Below are positions 22,566 through 32,526 of a stretch of DNA of 64,000 nt, one piece after another (the stretch's first letter is position 1; the number at the start of each line of letters is the position of its first letter). The DNA is taken from NCBI GenBank assembly GCA_025531455.1, contig JAMYHL010000014.1, positions 186,001 to 250,000 on the forward strand. Direction: 5' to 3'. A model generated the notes under the pieces. It had not been told where the DNA came from. It did no database searches and saw nothing but the letters and a program-made list of their open reading frames with translations. Both the position numbers and the translations under genes were made by a program. Source of the DNA: Apiotrichum sp. Y4204. Taxonomy: Eukaryota; Basidiomycota; Tremellomycetes; Trichosporonales; Trichosporonaceae.

Positions 22566-24743
22566 ATGCCGGCGGAGAGATCAACATCGACGAAACGCCC
22601 GTCGTGCCATCTGTGCCGACTCCGAAAGGTCAAGTGCGTCACAGACTCGGGCGCCGACCGATGCCGGGGCTGTGTGGCTCTCAACCGGCAGTGTGAGGTG
22701 CCCCAGGGCCGACGACGGCCGGGGCCTGTGAGCCGGTACGTTAGGGGATGTGGAGACCAAAAGTTTGCTGATCTGCGTTAGGTACGCATTAGAGGCGCTT
22801 CCTGTCGCGGCCTCAGCTTGGTCCGAGTGCCGAGCTGGGCCCGGTCCTACGACGCAGGCCCAGCGGGACTTGGGAAGGAAAGCCCTTTCCGCAACGCAGA
22901 GTTCATCGACAACTGGCGCAGAAGGTGGGGAGGTGGACGAGCTCCGATCTGCGTCGTTGCCGCGTTCCGACTGGGGAACACAGGCAGTTTTTGACGAGCT
23001 CCGAGGAGGTGGGAGCTGCCAGTGGATCGGTCCCCATCCTGGTAGTCGGAAAGGGACCGCTGATTTCGAGTTGAGAACCGCGAGCTCAGGCCGCGCGCGC
23101 TTGGATGACCGACACGGGAGGCCATCTCTTGGCCATTCGATGCACACCGTGAGTGGTCGCGAGACTGTCAGCTGATCGCAGCCCGCCTCGCATACTTCCA
23201 AAGCTGCGTCCACTCACATCGAGGACGTGATCGAATGGAGCACCGCGACGCGCATCCTGCATGCATACCACGCGTATCTCTAGTATGCCCTGCTGCCCGT
23301 ACCGCCTAACGCCAGCCCGCTCATCCCGGTCGTGCACTGGCCGACGTTTGTGCAGCAGCTCGTGTCCCGTGAGGATGAGCGGAACAAACGCTGGCGTGCG
23401 CTTGTGTTCTCTATCCGTGGGTCACGACGTAGCGGTTTGGCTCTAATGTCAGTGGCATACTCTATTGTCCAGCTTCCGCGCTCGGCGTTGGCGTTTATGG
23501 ACGTGGAAGAGCTCGTGCCGTTGCACCAGCGTTGCTTTGCGGCCTCGCAGGCATTACAGAACCGGAAGTTGAAGGAGCTCGCTGTTATAGACATAGGGTA
23601 AGCAGATTTGTCGGCCAGTATTAACGCTTTAGAACGCTCTAGTGAGCAGGATCCCCGGCACGGAAGAACTAACCCGTCAGCTATCAGCACATCTACCTCG
23701 CCACGCTTTCCCAGAAACACATAGCCAACGCGACCTTGACTCGCGCCATTCGGCTCGCTCAGGAGCTGCGAATGCATGACCAGGATCCGCCAGAAATCGA
23801 GGACTTCATCGAATACCAAGTGCGGAAGCGGATATTTTGGCTGCTGTGTAGGTCCTTGATGGTGTGAGTGCTGAACGCAGACGGCTCCGATCGCACTATC
23901 GGTATTCTGGATGGCACGCCGATGCACATCTGGGACTGGGACGTGCAGGTCCCATATCCCCAGGCCGTAGACGACGAGTTCATGACCAAAGCGGGCTCCT
24001 TTCCGCAGCCATCGAACCGCACGTCCGTACTAGCCGGTTTCCACTACGTCTCGCGGATACACCACCTCCTCGGCGCCGTCCTCTCGACTCTCCGTGCCCT
24101 CCAGTCGTCAAAGCCATCTTCGACGCCGTACGGTATTCCCTTTCCTGCTCCAACCTTCTCCCCGTCCTCAGTGTTTCTCAACTCCCTCAACGCCATACTG
24201 GAAGAACTACCCCCCGAGCTGCAACTCGGCCAAGCGCCCGAGTACACACCAGTTGGCGGCGACGGGAAACCTGGCAGCGACGGATTTGCTATATGCCGCG
24301 TCAACATCCTCGTCACGCAGGCTCTAACGCGTACGGCGATTCAACAGTACGCGTACGCCATGGGCGAAGAGGACGCGGCGTTTCATCCCCCGCCCAGGAA
24401 GCTGGTTCTCGAGACCCTGGACGCCATGTCCACGGAAAGTCTCACGGCCAATGGAGACTCTTTGGTGCGTACCTGTCAACGATACTGAAAGCTAACTTGA
24501 AGCGTATGAAAGTTCTGTACTTTGTTCTCTCGGGAATGCGCGATTCCATAGGCGACGAGACCGACTCCCCGCCCTCCGAGTTTCTTGCCATGGTATGGTC
24601 CCCTCGCTACTTTCGCTGACTCCAGTATCTGCACTTGCGGGAGCAGCAACAAGCCAATGTGCTCCTGGAAGCCGCCCAGAGCTCAGACGATAGTCGACAG
24701 GAGTCACCCGCTCTACATGAACAACGGTGGAATCACGTGTGAC
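22566..24743 (+). CDS. Zn2Cys6 transcription factor with fungal_trans domain
   Basis: The N-terminal binuclear zinc cluster has the spacing C-x2-C-x6-C and C-x2-C-x6-C (CHLCRLRKVKC; CRGCVALNRQC), about residues 14-40. The middle-homology region reads IEDVIEWSTATRILHAYHAY, then LYPLIPVVHWPTF, RALVFSILAYSIVQLP, LTRAIRLAQELRMHD, RIFWLLYGSDRT and ILDGTPMHIWD. At least eight short introns are needed. An apparent in-frame TAG (23281-23283) is removed by a 33-nt intron (23283-23315, donor GTATGC, branch CTAAC, acceptor CCAG), giving the family-typical YPLIPVVHWP. A second (about 23418-23453, donor GTGGGT) restores FSILAYSI. The end is HEQRWNHV. The segment 22800-23150 is weakly conserved and its exon structure is the least certain. 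Likely regulator of the divergent permease (inference from position). Confidence 0.83.
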
Positions 24744-25828
24744 GTGCGTACAACATTGGTCGCTCCGGAAAGCGGCTTTTATCTCGATCGTCTGTTAGGC
24801 CTCACCGAAGCTTATATACCGATCCCTCTTAGGCCTCACCGAAGTACAAGTCGCTTGGCATTCCTTAAACGCCGAAACATCTTCAAGCCACCGACTGCGA
24901 CCGCCAGGGATGCCGACCACGGCGGTTACCAGCATCTTGACGCCGTGTGCATCGGTGAGGATCCGGGCGCCGGAGACACGGAGCATGCAGCTGAGGTCCT
25001 CACGGTGAAGCGACGATGGATGAGTCATCTTGCGGTATCTTCTTCGGTCTTTTCCTGGGCATTCGGACTCCCAAGACAGGGACGGAGATGGTCTTGTGAT
25101 GCATCCTACTGATCCATCCAGCAAACCGTGCGTGATTGGACCACCAACTTATGCGAGAAGGCACGAGACATGTATGTATCCTTGGATGAGAGGATGTGTG
25201 GGAATGGGTAAGTATAGGTGGGGTAACCGCATTCGCGAGCCGGCTCAGCCGAGGCATTACGGCCGATCAGTCCAGCAATGTTCTTGGCGCCATCAACATG
25301 TAGACGGCTGGTCTTTGGGCAAACTTATCTGATAGTGCTATAGTTGCTATCTGATAGTAAAAATACTCCCGTCCGGCCGAAGCGCTCTAACCATTGGGTG
25401 CCTGATCATGTCCCCCGTGTTTCTCATCAACTGCTTGCTGGAACCGCCCCTCTCCCCTGGTTCCCATGGTGGATACGGGGAAGATACGGAAACACCCTCA
25501 TCCCCTCATCTCGTTCCTACTCCCCAGCGCCAAGACTAACGCGTCGCCCATGAGATTGACCACCCCCACCACACTCACTCCTCTCACTCCTGGCTCGGCC
25601 GATTTGGAGACTGAGAGCAAGTCAGGGAAGCGTCGTCACCGCTGTCCACATGTCACCTGCAGATTCGGAGTACATGGAATGGAGAATGTCTTACAGTGCT
25701 CGGATGCGTACCTCGGCGTTTCTGACAGGCCCCAGCACGCCAAGATGGAATCGCAATCGGCCGACTCACGGCGTTCTCTTGCACTCGTTCCCATTGTCCC
25801 ACCCTCCCAGGTGGGCAGCTGCAGATCA
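24744..25828. other. Intergenic region with possible minus-strand coding traces
   Basis: 3' flank of the regulator and upstream region of the BIM1-like gene. Holds a 16-nt direct repeat (24795-24844). On the minus strand, 25003-25310 reads LHVDGAKNIAGLIGRNASA and, through a weak GTGGTC intron, ends VPVLGVRMPRKRPKK.. with a stop at 25000-25002. No start codon or family was identified, so it is not called as a gene. Confidence 0.3.
24795..24844 (+). repeat. 16-nt direct repeat flanking a TATA-like core
   Basis: TTAGGCCTCACCGAAG occurs at 24795-24810 and again at 24829-24844 without mismatch. The 18-nt gap between them contains TTATATA. Confidence 0.7.
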
Positions 25829-25834
25829 TATAAG
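25829..25834 (+). promoter_or_regulatory. TATA box of the BIM1-like gene
   Basis: TATAAG 79 bp upstream of the start codon at 25908. Confidence 0.55.
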
Positions 25835-25907
25835 CCTGTGCCTGTAGTCACCCTTCCTCTCCACCCTCGGATTCCCATCTGCCCCGACTCCTAAAAAAGC
25901 GCCCAAA

Positions 25908-26766
25908 ATGCTCGTCACCTCGCTCGTCGCTACGCTCTCGGCCTCGCTTGCGAGCGCCCTCGCCGTCCGCCACCATCTCAGCATCAATGTAGGCTCTACT
26001 CCCCGTCGACCGTCTAGCTAACCTCAAGGACTTTAAGGAGTCGCCCATCACCTTCTCCTTCCCTCCCGGCCGTACGGGTTTCAATGCCGCATCGGCGAAC
26101 ACCGCGCCGTGCGGCGGCATGGCCATGAGCGGGCGCGTCAAGTACCCGCTCACGGGCGGCGACATTGCCGTGACGCAGCGCACGGCCGTCGACAACCTCC
26201 AAATCTTCTACTACAAGGGCGACAACCCGACCAAGTTCCACTCATTCGAGAGCTACACCAAGACGGTCACCGACATTGGTCCGGGACACTACTGCACCAA
26301 GGCGCCTGACTTTTCGGCCCGCGGCTTTGCGGCCGGGGACGTTGGAACCCTCCTCATGATCTACGCGTTGGACAACCACCAGGACTCGTTCTACTACCAG
26401 TGTGCGGACATTGAGCTCGTCGACTCTGCCTCGTTCATCCAGCCCTCCAACGTAGTGTGCGGAAACTTCACCTCGGAGATCAAGGTCGAGGGCGAAGGTG
26501 GCACCGTCCACTCCATCGCCCACCCCACCACCGGCGCCGCGGCCGGATACACTGCTGCTGCCGGAACGCACTCCCATGAGGAGTCCGGCTCCGGTATCAA
26601 CGCGGCCCAGGGCGGTGGTATCGGTGCAGGCGTCACGCTTGCGGTCGTCGCTCTTGTTCTCGCTGCCCTCTATGCCCTCGGCCGGGTCCACTTCGGCAAG
26701 CGCAACGCCGCGGTCTCACTTGACGACTCGTCGTCCACCGCGTCGGTCATGAAGCAGCGCGCCTAA
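25908..26766 (+). CDS. BIM1-like copper-binding surface protein (LPMO-like X325 family)
   Basis: About 272 aa with one 40-nt intron (25989-26028). Signal peptide MLVTSLVATLSASLASALA, then VRHHLSIN. The domain follows with ITFSFPPGRTGFN, a Cys in TAPCGGMAM, YPLTGGDIAVTQ, GPGHYCTKAP, ARGFAAGDVGTLLMIY and a final FYYQCADIELVD. This order matches the BIM1-like/X325 domain, in which an N-terminal His helps hold copper. In Cryptococcus, BIM1 helps copper acquisition; other members bind copper without oxidising polysaccharides. After a Gly/Ser linker the chain has one helix (GVTLAVVALVLAALYALG) and a cytosolic HFGKRN tail, so it is a type I membrane protein instead of a GPI protein. Copper-scarcity regulation is expected but no motif was identified. 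Confidence 0.85.
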
Positions 26767-27265
26767 GTCTAGACATTGGATGACATGTGCACTATATTTT
26801 GATACGGGAATCCCAAATAAGAGTCTATACAAGTTAGAAGTGAAGCCGGGTGGATCAAAGGTGGCAGAACTGCCGACTCGCCCGTGAAGTAATGTCGGGT
26901 ACAATGGTGATGCAATGTCCTACTCGAGCGAGCCAAGCCCACCGGAATAGTCGAGGCCCTCCGGCCGACACTGATTTAATTTGACTCTCGTCAGGCTCTC
27001 AATTGACCACTTGCTTTGGCCACCTCTTGCGCCGCTGCTTAGAGGCGCTGCTTGGCATTCCGGCATTTCGGATGAGCCACGCGCAATAACCTTCCAATAA
27101 TGCGGCCGCTCTGTCCCTTACTTCGTAGCAACCGCCAATGATGTGTCAAACGGCTTCACATATTGCTTTTCTCAGGCCTCAAGGCTTCAAGGACTCAAAC
27201 AAAAAGCGAGAGCAGCTTCGAGAAGAAAAAAAAGAAGAGAGGAAAAAAGAAGAAAAAAACACAGA
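26767..27265. other. Intergenic region ending in a Pol III terminator tract
   Basis: 3' flank of the BIM1-like gene. The A/G-rich run 27225-27260 reads as long T runs on the minus strand and would terminate Pol III transcription of the tRNA-Lys gene just to its right. Confidence 0.5.
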
Positions 27266-27348
27266 AGCCTCGTATGGGGCTCGAACCCATGACATTTTGA
27301 TATCTTAGTAGTAAGAGTCAAACTATCTACCGACTGATATAACGAGGC
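27266..27348 (-). tRNA. tRNA-Lys(CTT), 10-nt intron
   Basis: GCCTCGT pairs with ACGAGGC, discriminator T. D arm TATC/GATA, anticodon stem TTTGA/TCAAA, loop with CTT, intron CTACTAAGAT after position 37, T arm ATGGG/CCCAT with TTCGAGC. Long T-rich terminator downstream. Confidence 0.93.
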
Positions 27349-28180
27349 GAGATAAAATTTGAACCCGAGACATGTTTATGACCGGAGGTGACTGTGGCTC
27401 ACACGTGCCGCCTTCCAAGTCAAGCTAGTCAAGTACGCTAAGCAGGCTAACGCCATAAGCAATGGCCGAGACCAAAAAAAGAAGAGCTATTCATAGACAG
27501 CCTGAGAGACTACACTAGGGGGGCCTGGAACTTTTAACGGCGAGCACACCACAAACACGACAACACGACACCGAGCAGGTTTGACATTGATTGGCCCACC
27601 TGATCACCGCCAGGGTACCGCTTCCCGTCTGGTCCGGTTCCGTGCGGCATCACGTACCGCCGTCTTAACATGGTCAACATGGATCGTGCAACACATTGGG
27701 AGTATAGAAAGAACAGGGCGAGGGTGAGGGGGCGTGTGCCTGCCGTCCCGCAACGCCAGGAAGCCCCGTGGCGACCGCAGAATCCGGCACAACGTTGTGG
27801 CTTGAGACACTGAGGAATAAGCTCAACAGGTACAGCACTCAGCACAGAGATACCAGTAATAGCAGAGCTGAAACAAGCCAGTGGAACAGCCATGAAGGGG
27901 CCGGCATCGCCACAGTGACTTTGAGAGCGAATGTCGGAGGCTCGGAAAGATACCTTCCCGTGCAGGAGCGACCCATGGATCCATGGAGCAAGAAGTAATG
28001 TGAGCGGGTCAGTGCGCGGTGCATGGACCTGAGCACTGGCACACTGGAGGCAATGGAATGCGAACGGGTATAATCGGTTAGGAGCTTAGCTTGGTGCACT
28101 CCTCCTGTGCTGCTGTGCTGTGCTTAGCCGGAACGTGCTCCTTGTATCTGTCGAGAAAGCTAGTGCGAACGACAAGCGCC
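27349..28180. other. Intergenic region, no gene seen
   Basis: From the tRNA-Lys gene to the core promoter of the small Cys-rich protein gene. No supported coding frame or repeat. Confidence 0.35.
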
Positions 28181-28190
28181 TATACATAAG
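28181..28190 (+). promoter_or_regulatory. TATA-like element of the small Cys-rich protein gene
   Basis: TATACATAAG about 140 bp upstream of the first ATG of the downstream open frame. Confidence 0.4.
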
Positions 28191-28321
28191 AGCACCGAGC
28201 AGAGGCGGTGTGCGATTCATCCCCCCAAAAAATCTTCATACAGACCCCCTTTGACGCGTCGAGCACTCTTACCTACTCACCATCTCTCTCGCTCTCAACA
28301 ACCTCGAGCGCTCCGGCCCCC

Positions 28322-28765
28322 ATGTCGATTTCGTCGGTCTCCCTGGTCAACGCCACGGCGTCTGCCTCGTCCCACGCGCCGCTACCCTCAAAGTACAACC
28401 GGCGGTGCAACGAGCGCAATCCCCGATGGTACGAGAACTACGGCGTTGGAATGTCCGTCTGCGTTATCGACATGAAGTCGGCGGTCATGGACCGCTGCTG
28501 CCAGGAGGTCAACGGCAAGACCTGGGTGAACCACTTCGACTCGGAGCAGGACAGGCGGAACAACTGCTCCCTGCCGCCGCAGACCAACTGTCTGACCGAC
28601 AAAGTCGACGTGTTCACGAGCTGCGCCCTCAAGTCGAACGACACGAGCTTCGTTCAGTGCCGCACCAACCGTGACCGCCAGGGGCGCAACAGCGCATCGA
28701 CAGCGAGCAAGGCCGTCACCGGTCTCGTCGTCGCGCTCGCGGCCCTCGCCGTTATCTCCTGCTAG
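28322..28765 (+). CDS. Small Cys-rich protein with hydrophobic C-terminal tail
   Basis: 147 aa. The start is the first ATG (28322) after the TATA-like element; the frame is open further upstream but has no ATG. The N-terminal 25 residues are Ser/Ala-rich and not clearly a signal peptide. The core carries eight cysteines: NRRCNERNPRWYENYG, SVCVIDMKSAVMDRCCQEVNG, NNCSLPPQTNC, FTSCALKS and VQCRTNRD. The end is a Ser-rich hinge plus AVTGLVVALAALAVISC at the stop, a GPI-signal-like or tail-anchor-like segment. Two N-x-S/T sites flank the tail. I do not recognise the family; similar Cys-rich GPI-tailed proteins are common and lineage-specific in basidiomycetes. Confidence 0.65.
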   Translation: MSISSVSLVNATASASSHAPLPSKYNRRCNERNPRWYENYGVGMSVCVIDMKSAVMDRCCQEVNGKTWVNHFDSEQDRRNNCSLPPQTNCLTDKVDVFTSCALKSNDTSFVQCRTNRDRQGRNSASTASKAVTGLVVALAALAVISC

Positions 28766-29342
28766 CTGCAGTTGAGCACCTCCGCCATAGACTACACTCC
28801 TATAAATGCATTGTAACTTTTAGCTGAAGGACGGTGGAGGAGTTGGCGGGAAGGGGTTGGAGTTCTCGCTGGCCAGGGTGAGACGTGTATTGGGCGCTAT
28901 GTCAGGTCAACGCAGGTATCCCAGATATGGCCTGATACGTGCAGGTCTCTTATCTCTAATACAAGTTCCTGCTTTGTCCTCTCAGTGTCATTAAGATACC
29001 ATGCCAAGGGATGCCAAGTCAATCACGTTGCGGCAATTCCACCATTCGGTGTGGGAATCGTGCCTCTCCCTGGTACCAGCGTTGCTGTTTCCTCTACATC
29101 CCCTTCGATGGGTCCCCCCCCCATTGCCTACCTGCCTGTACACCGTCACATAGCATCACCAGCTCGGACGCCATGGTTTGCTGTTACTGTTGTACTGCCC
29201 GTCTCCGTGAAGAGAGTACGAAGCACCATCGTGTCGCACGTGTCTCACACTACACTCTGAACACCACAGACAGTGGGCCATCCAGGACCCTCAACGCCTA
29301 AAAAGCATCCCAGAGTCATCCTCCGAGTCGCTGCTGAACAGC
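28766..29342. other. Intergenic region, no gene seen
   Basis: 3' flank of the Cys-rich protein gene and downstream flank of the second tRNA-Lys gene. TTTTT on the minus strand at about 29300-29305 is its likely terminator. Confidence 0.4.
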
Positions 29343-29431
29343 AGCCTCGTATGGGGCTCGAACCCATGACATTTTGATATCTTCACAGAGGGAGTAAGAG
29401 TCAAACTATCTACCGACTGATATAACGAGGC
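29343..29431 (-). tRNA. tRNA-Lys(CTT), longer 16-nt intron
   Basis: The mature part is identical to the copy at 27266-27348. The intron differs in length and sequence (CTCCCTCTGTGAAGAT) but keeps the CT start and GAAGAT end seen in another copy. Confidence 0.93.
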
Positions 29432-30041
29432 ATTCACGTCGGCGATCGCGGCGCCGGGCCGCGGCGTCGGCGCCAGGCAGTCGCGCGTTGAAGGCGAGTA
29501 TGTGATTGCCAGAGAACGATGAGCAAGGGATACGATGGAAGTCAAAGAACGATGCATTGTGACAGAGATGATAAGAGGTACGCTGCTTTAATAAAGATAA
29601 TCTATATGGAAAGAGAATCTGATGTCAGCCGAGACATTGAGAGGCCATGCTTCACAATCTACAGACTGTTCTAGGCAGATCGGGATCGTTGATCGCTGAT
29701 CAACGTTCCGCCAAGGCCGCCAGGGTGTATGGCCTCGCAGGAGCAAGGCACGACCACTGAGGATCTAGGATCTCCACTATACAGCCTCGCGCCTGGCGCG
29801 GCCTGGTGGCCTGGCGGGTGGCAACAAACATTAGCGGGGGCTCGTTTAAGTTTCCGCCCCCAGTCCACTCAACTTGAATCCAGGTTCATCAACACACGAC
29901 CATCATTGAGGAAAATGGAGCACCAGTCGCGCCCAACTTCAATCAACATGCTGTTTTGAACAGTCATCAAAACTTTGTTCCTTTCATCTCGTCGCTTTTC
30001 TACTTCTCTCCGTTTTCCTCTACATACCCAAACTTTTGACA
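29432..30041. other. Upstream region of UBC9
   Basis: About 600 bp between the tRNA-Lys gene and UBC9. It has a pyrimidine-rich leader (from about 29975) before the start codon. No TATA box is seen. Confidence 0.4.
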
Positions 30042-30989
30042 ATGGTATGTCTGCTCATGAAAATATTTTCGAGCTGACAGTCGCAGAGTTCCCTTGCAAC
30101 CGCGCGCCTGACCGAGGAGCGTAAGCAGTGGCGTAAGGACCACCCGTTCGTGAGTGTCCGAGATGCGCGTTTGCACGCGAGAGTGATAAACAGGCGGCAG
30201 CTGTGAGCCGTGGAGTAGCTAGCTCAAAGCATATTATGCTGTCTGTCTGAGGAACGGGTGCACACGGCCGACTGACCAAGATATTCCCAAAGAGCTATAA
30301 CTGACATTTGACAGGGTTTCTACGCGCGCCCCTCGAAGAAGGAAGACGGCACGCTGAACATGATGAGCTGGGAGATCGGAATCCCTGGAAAGGCTGGTGT
30401 GAGTAGCTGAAGTTTCTCAGTGCATTCAGCTATTGGGGATCATACGACTGACCGCAGACCAACTGGGAGGGCGGCATGTATGTCGTCAGCATGAACTTCC
30501 CCGATGGTGAGTTGGAGAGGGCGCATGTCATGGACGAACTCGTTTAATGCACATGGAACGTGCTGTGGTCTCCTGGCTGAGCAGATGCTGACTGGTAGAA
30601 TATCCCACCAAGCCTCCGAAGTGTGAGTCTTCTTCTGGTCCGCACTCGCTTACCCTGCAGGCAGGTTCACCCCTCCGTTGTTCCACCCGAACGTCTACCC
30701 CTCTGGAACCATCTGCCTTTCGATTCTGGACGAGGAGAAGAGCTGGAAGCCTCAGATTACGATCAAGCAGGTGAGCTTGCCCAATCCCTTGATAGAAGCT
30801 CACATCACAGATCGTTCTCGGCATCCAGGACCTGCTTGACAATGCTAACATTGGTGACCCCGCGCAGATTGATGCGTACCAGATGTTCAAGTAGGTCCCC
30901 GCAGTTTTTACATCTAACCCAACAGGAACGACCGCACGTCGTACGAGAAACGCATCAAGCAGCAGGCCGCCGAGCGCCGCCCCAAGTAA
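30042..30989 (+). CDS. UBC9: SUMO-conjugating enzyme E2 UBC9
   Basis: E2 that receives SUMO from the Aos1-Uba2 E1 and transfers it to lysines, mainly in the nucleus; essential in most fungi. The first exon is only the ATG (30042-30044), followed by a 42-nt intron. Seven introns in all give about 159 aa. N-terminal [20 protein letters not shown] is the UBC9 signature. The active-site loop [15 protein letters not shown] places the catalytic cysteine at residue 93, the conserved UBC9 position, and DEEKSWKP follows. C-terminal [22 protein letters not shown] and [13 protein letters not shown] complete the fold. All joins keep frame, with GT..AG borders. Confidence 0.95.
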
Positions 30990-31295
30990 TGGCCAAGCGT
31001 CGCCTCGACGACTTGGTGTATACCACTGTCGCTTTAGACCCCAGAATCCCAATGGGCTCGCCCCGGGTTCTGAGATACGTTTACTAGCATGCTCGTGACC
31101 GTCTACTCGGTTCGCGTCCTTCTTTTCATGTCATCCGGTTTGTATAGTACTCTACATTGGGTTTGTGACCAAGCAACCCCTGCTGTCTCCGTAATTCCGT
31201 AGACGAGCTGCACACATAAGTCGCCGAGTGGGAGACCTACTCATCAACCTGCCGTTCCTCGAATTGCAAGAACGCGCCTGTTTGTTATCCCGCTT
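30990..31295. other. Convergent 3' intergenic region
   Basis: Between UBC9 and the convergent flavin-reductase-like gene. Nothing seen except A/T-rich polyadenylation-like sequence. Confidence 0.4.
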
Positions 31296-32130
31296 CTACT
31301 GATCGTGGTCATGACTTGAGACGGAATAGTATTCCCGCTGGTAGTGGACGAGCGAGTCCTTGCCTGTCCCGCGCACAGCATCGACTACTTTGCAGATGAA
31401 TAGTTCGCTCCCCGGTGCGTCGACCGTCGTATCTCCGCCCACGTCGCGGAGCGGGATGCAGTGCACGACCTCACAGCGGAGGTTCCCGACGGCATCAACG
31501 AGTGCCGGCGGGTTGGCATTGTCCCACTGCGGCGCGGTGAAAATGGGTCCCTGGTCTTTGCCAGGTTTGGCAAGGGCATCAGCTATCGGCTGATCCACGC
31601 CGGCGAGAAGGCTCATCGTGAGCTGGATGGGTGCCGGTGACGGCGACGTACACGGCCGCAAGAGATCAGCCATGCGCGAGGGTAAGCGGAGGGAGAAGGC
31701 GACGAGCGGATGTGGTTCGAGCGTGAGCGATGCGAAGGACGTGAGTGTTGCGCCGTGGAAGGGCGCCGAGCATGTCCCGTGTGTGCGTGCAACAGCGACG
31801 ACGACCGGCTGTGAGTTAGACTCCGCAACAAGAAATAGCACTCACTTGTGCCACACTCCGGAGAACATCGCGCATCCTCGCACCAGCTTCCTTCTCCGAT
31901 GGCCGTGGGCGGCTCTCAACTGGTTCGCGGTATGCGCCCGCGGCCTCAGCCTCTTCTGGTGCTTGCGGTGCTTGTGCCGTCGCAGCGGCGGAAAGAGATC
32001 GGGAAAAGCTCGCGGCGGGTACTCTTCTGCTTGGCGAAGGGACGGGGCGTGAACTACATGCACAGCGCGTGGCGGAACGCTGCACAGCGTGCGCCCGCGG
32101 CGTGATCGCCCGAAGCGAGGTGGAGAACAT
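31296..32130 (-). CDS. Flavin-reductase-like domain protein, probably mitochondrial
   Basis: About 265 aa with one 37-nt intron (31809-31845, donor GTGAGT). The first 45 residues are Arg/Ser/Ala-rich without acids (MFSTSLRAITPRAHAVQRSA..), a typical mitochondrial presequence, followed by an Ala/Glu/Pro linker. The split-barrel FMN-binding domain starts at MRDVLRSVAQPVVVAVA and continues with HGATLTSFASLTLEPHPLVAFSL, CEVVHCIPLRDVGG, GSELFICKVVDAV and YQREYYSVS. Such domains bind FMN and reduce it or use it in oxygenases; the partner is not identifiable here. The start ATG at 32130 shares an upstream region with the small basic protein gene. Confidence 0.82.
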
Positions 32131-32526
32131 GAATAGAGGATCACGGCTGGGGTGCGCGCCAGTGCCTGCCGGGTGTAGGTGTCGTGGGCTTTATCGATGC
32201 GTTTCTCCGCGCGCGTTGGACTGTATGTCGGCCGGGATGGTGTTGAACCGTTTGTCGTCGTTTGTCGTCGTTTGTCGTCGTCGTACGAAGGAGATCGTTG
32301 CAAGTTGTGAATGCTCGACGGGGGCGGGGTTCAGTGGACCTGATAGGCGGAGCAGAGTTCAAGTCGGCAAAGAATCGGCAAGTGGTCGGAGAGTGGACGC
32401 ATCTCCGTCTCTCACTTTTTTGGGTGGCGACTCTTTGAGTTGGGCGGTGGAGCAAGTTGCAAGTCGGCTTCGACAAGCCTCACGATTGGCATCACTCAGT
32501 GCTCTCTCCAGCACGCATCCACAAAC
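32131..32526. promoter_or_regulatory. Divergent promoter with a 10-nt tandem repeat
   Basis: Upstream of two divergent genes. TTTGTCGTCG is repeated three times at about 32250-32280. No TATA box is clear. Confidence 0.45.

Noticed and set aside
23281..23283. In-frame TAG that would truncate the Zn2Cys6 regulator
   Set aside because: A 33-nt intron starting inside the TAG (TA|GTATGC) with branch CTAAC and acceptor CCAG removes it and gives the family-typical LYPLIPVVHWPTF, so the gene is probably intact.
25330..25410. tRNA-like D-arm string (TGGTTAGAGCG on the minus strand)
   Set aside because: No T arm, anticodon stem or acceptor pairing follows.
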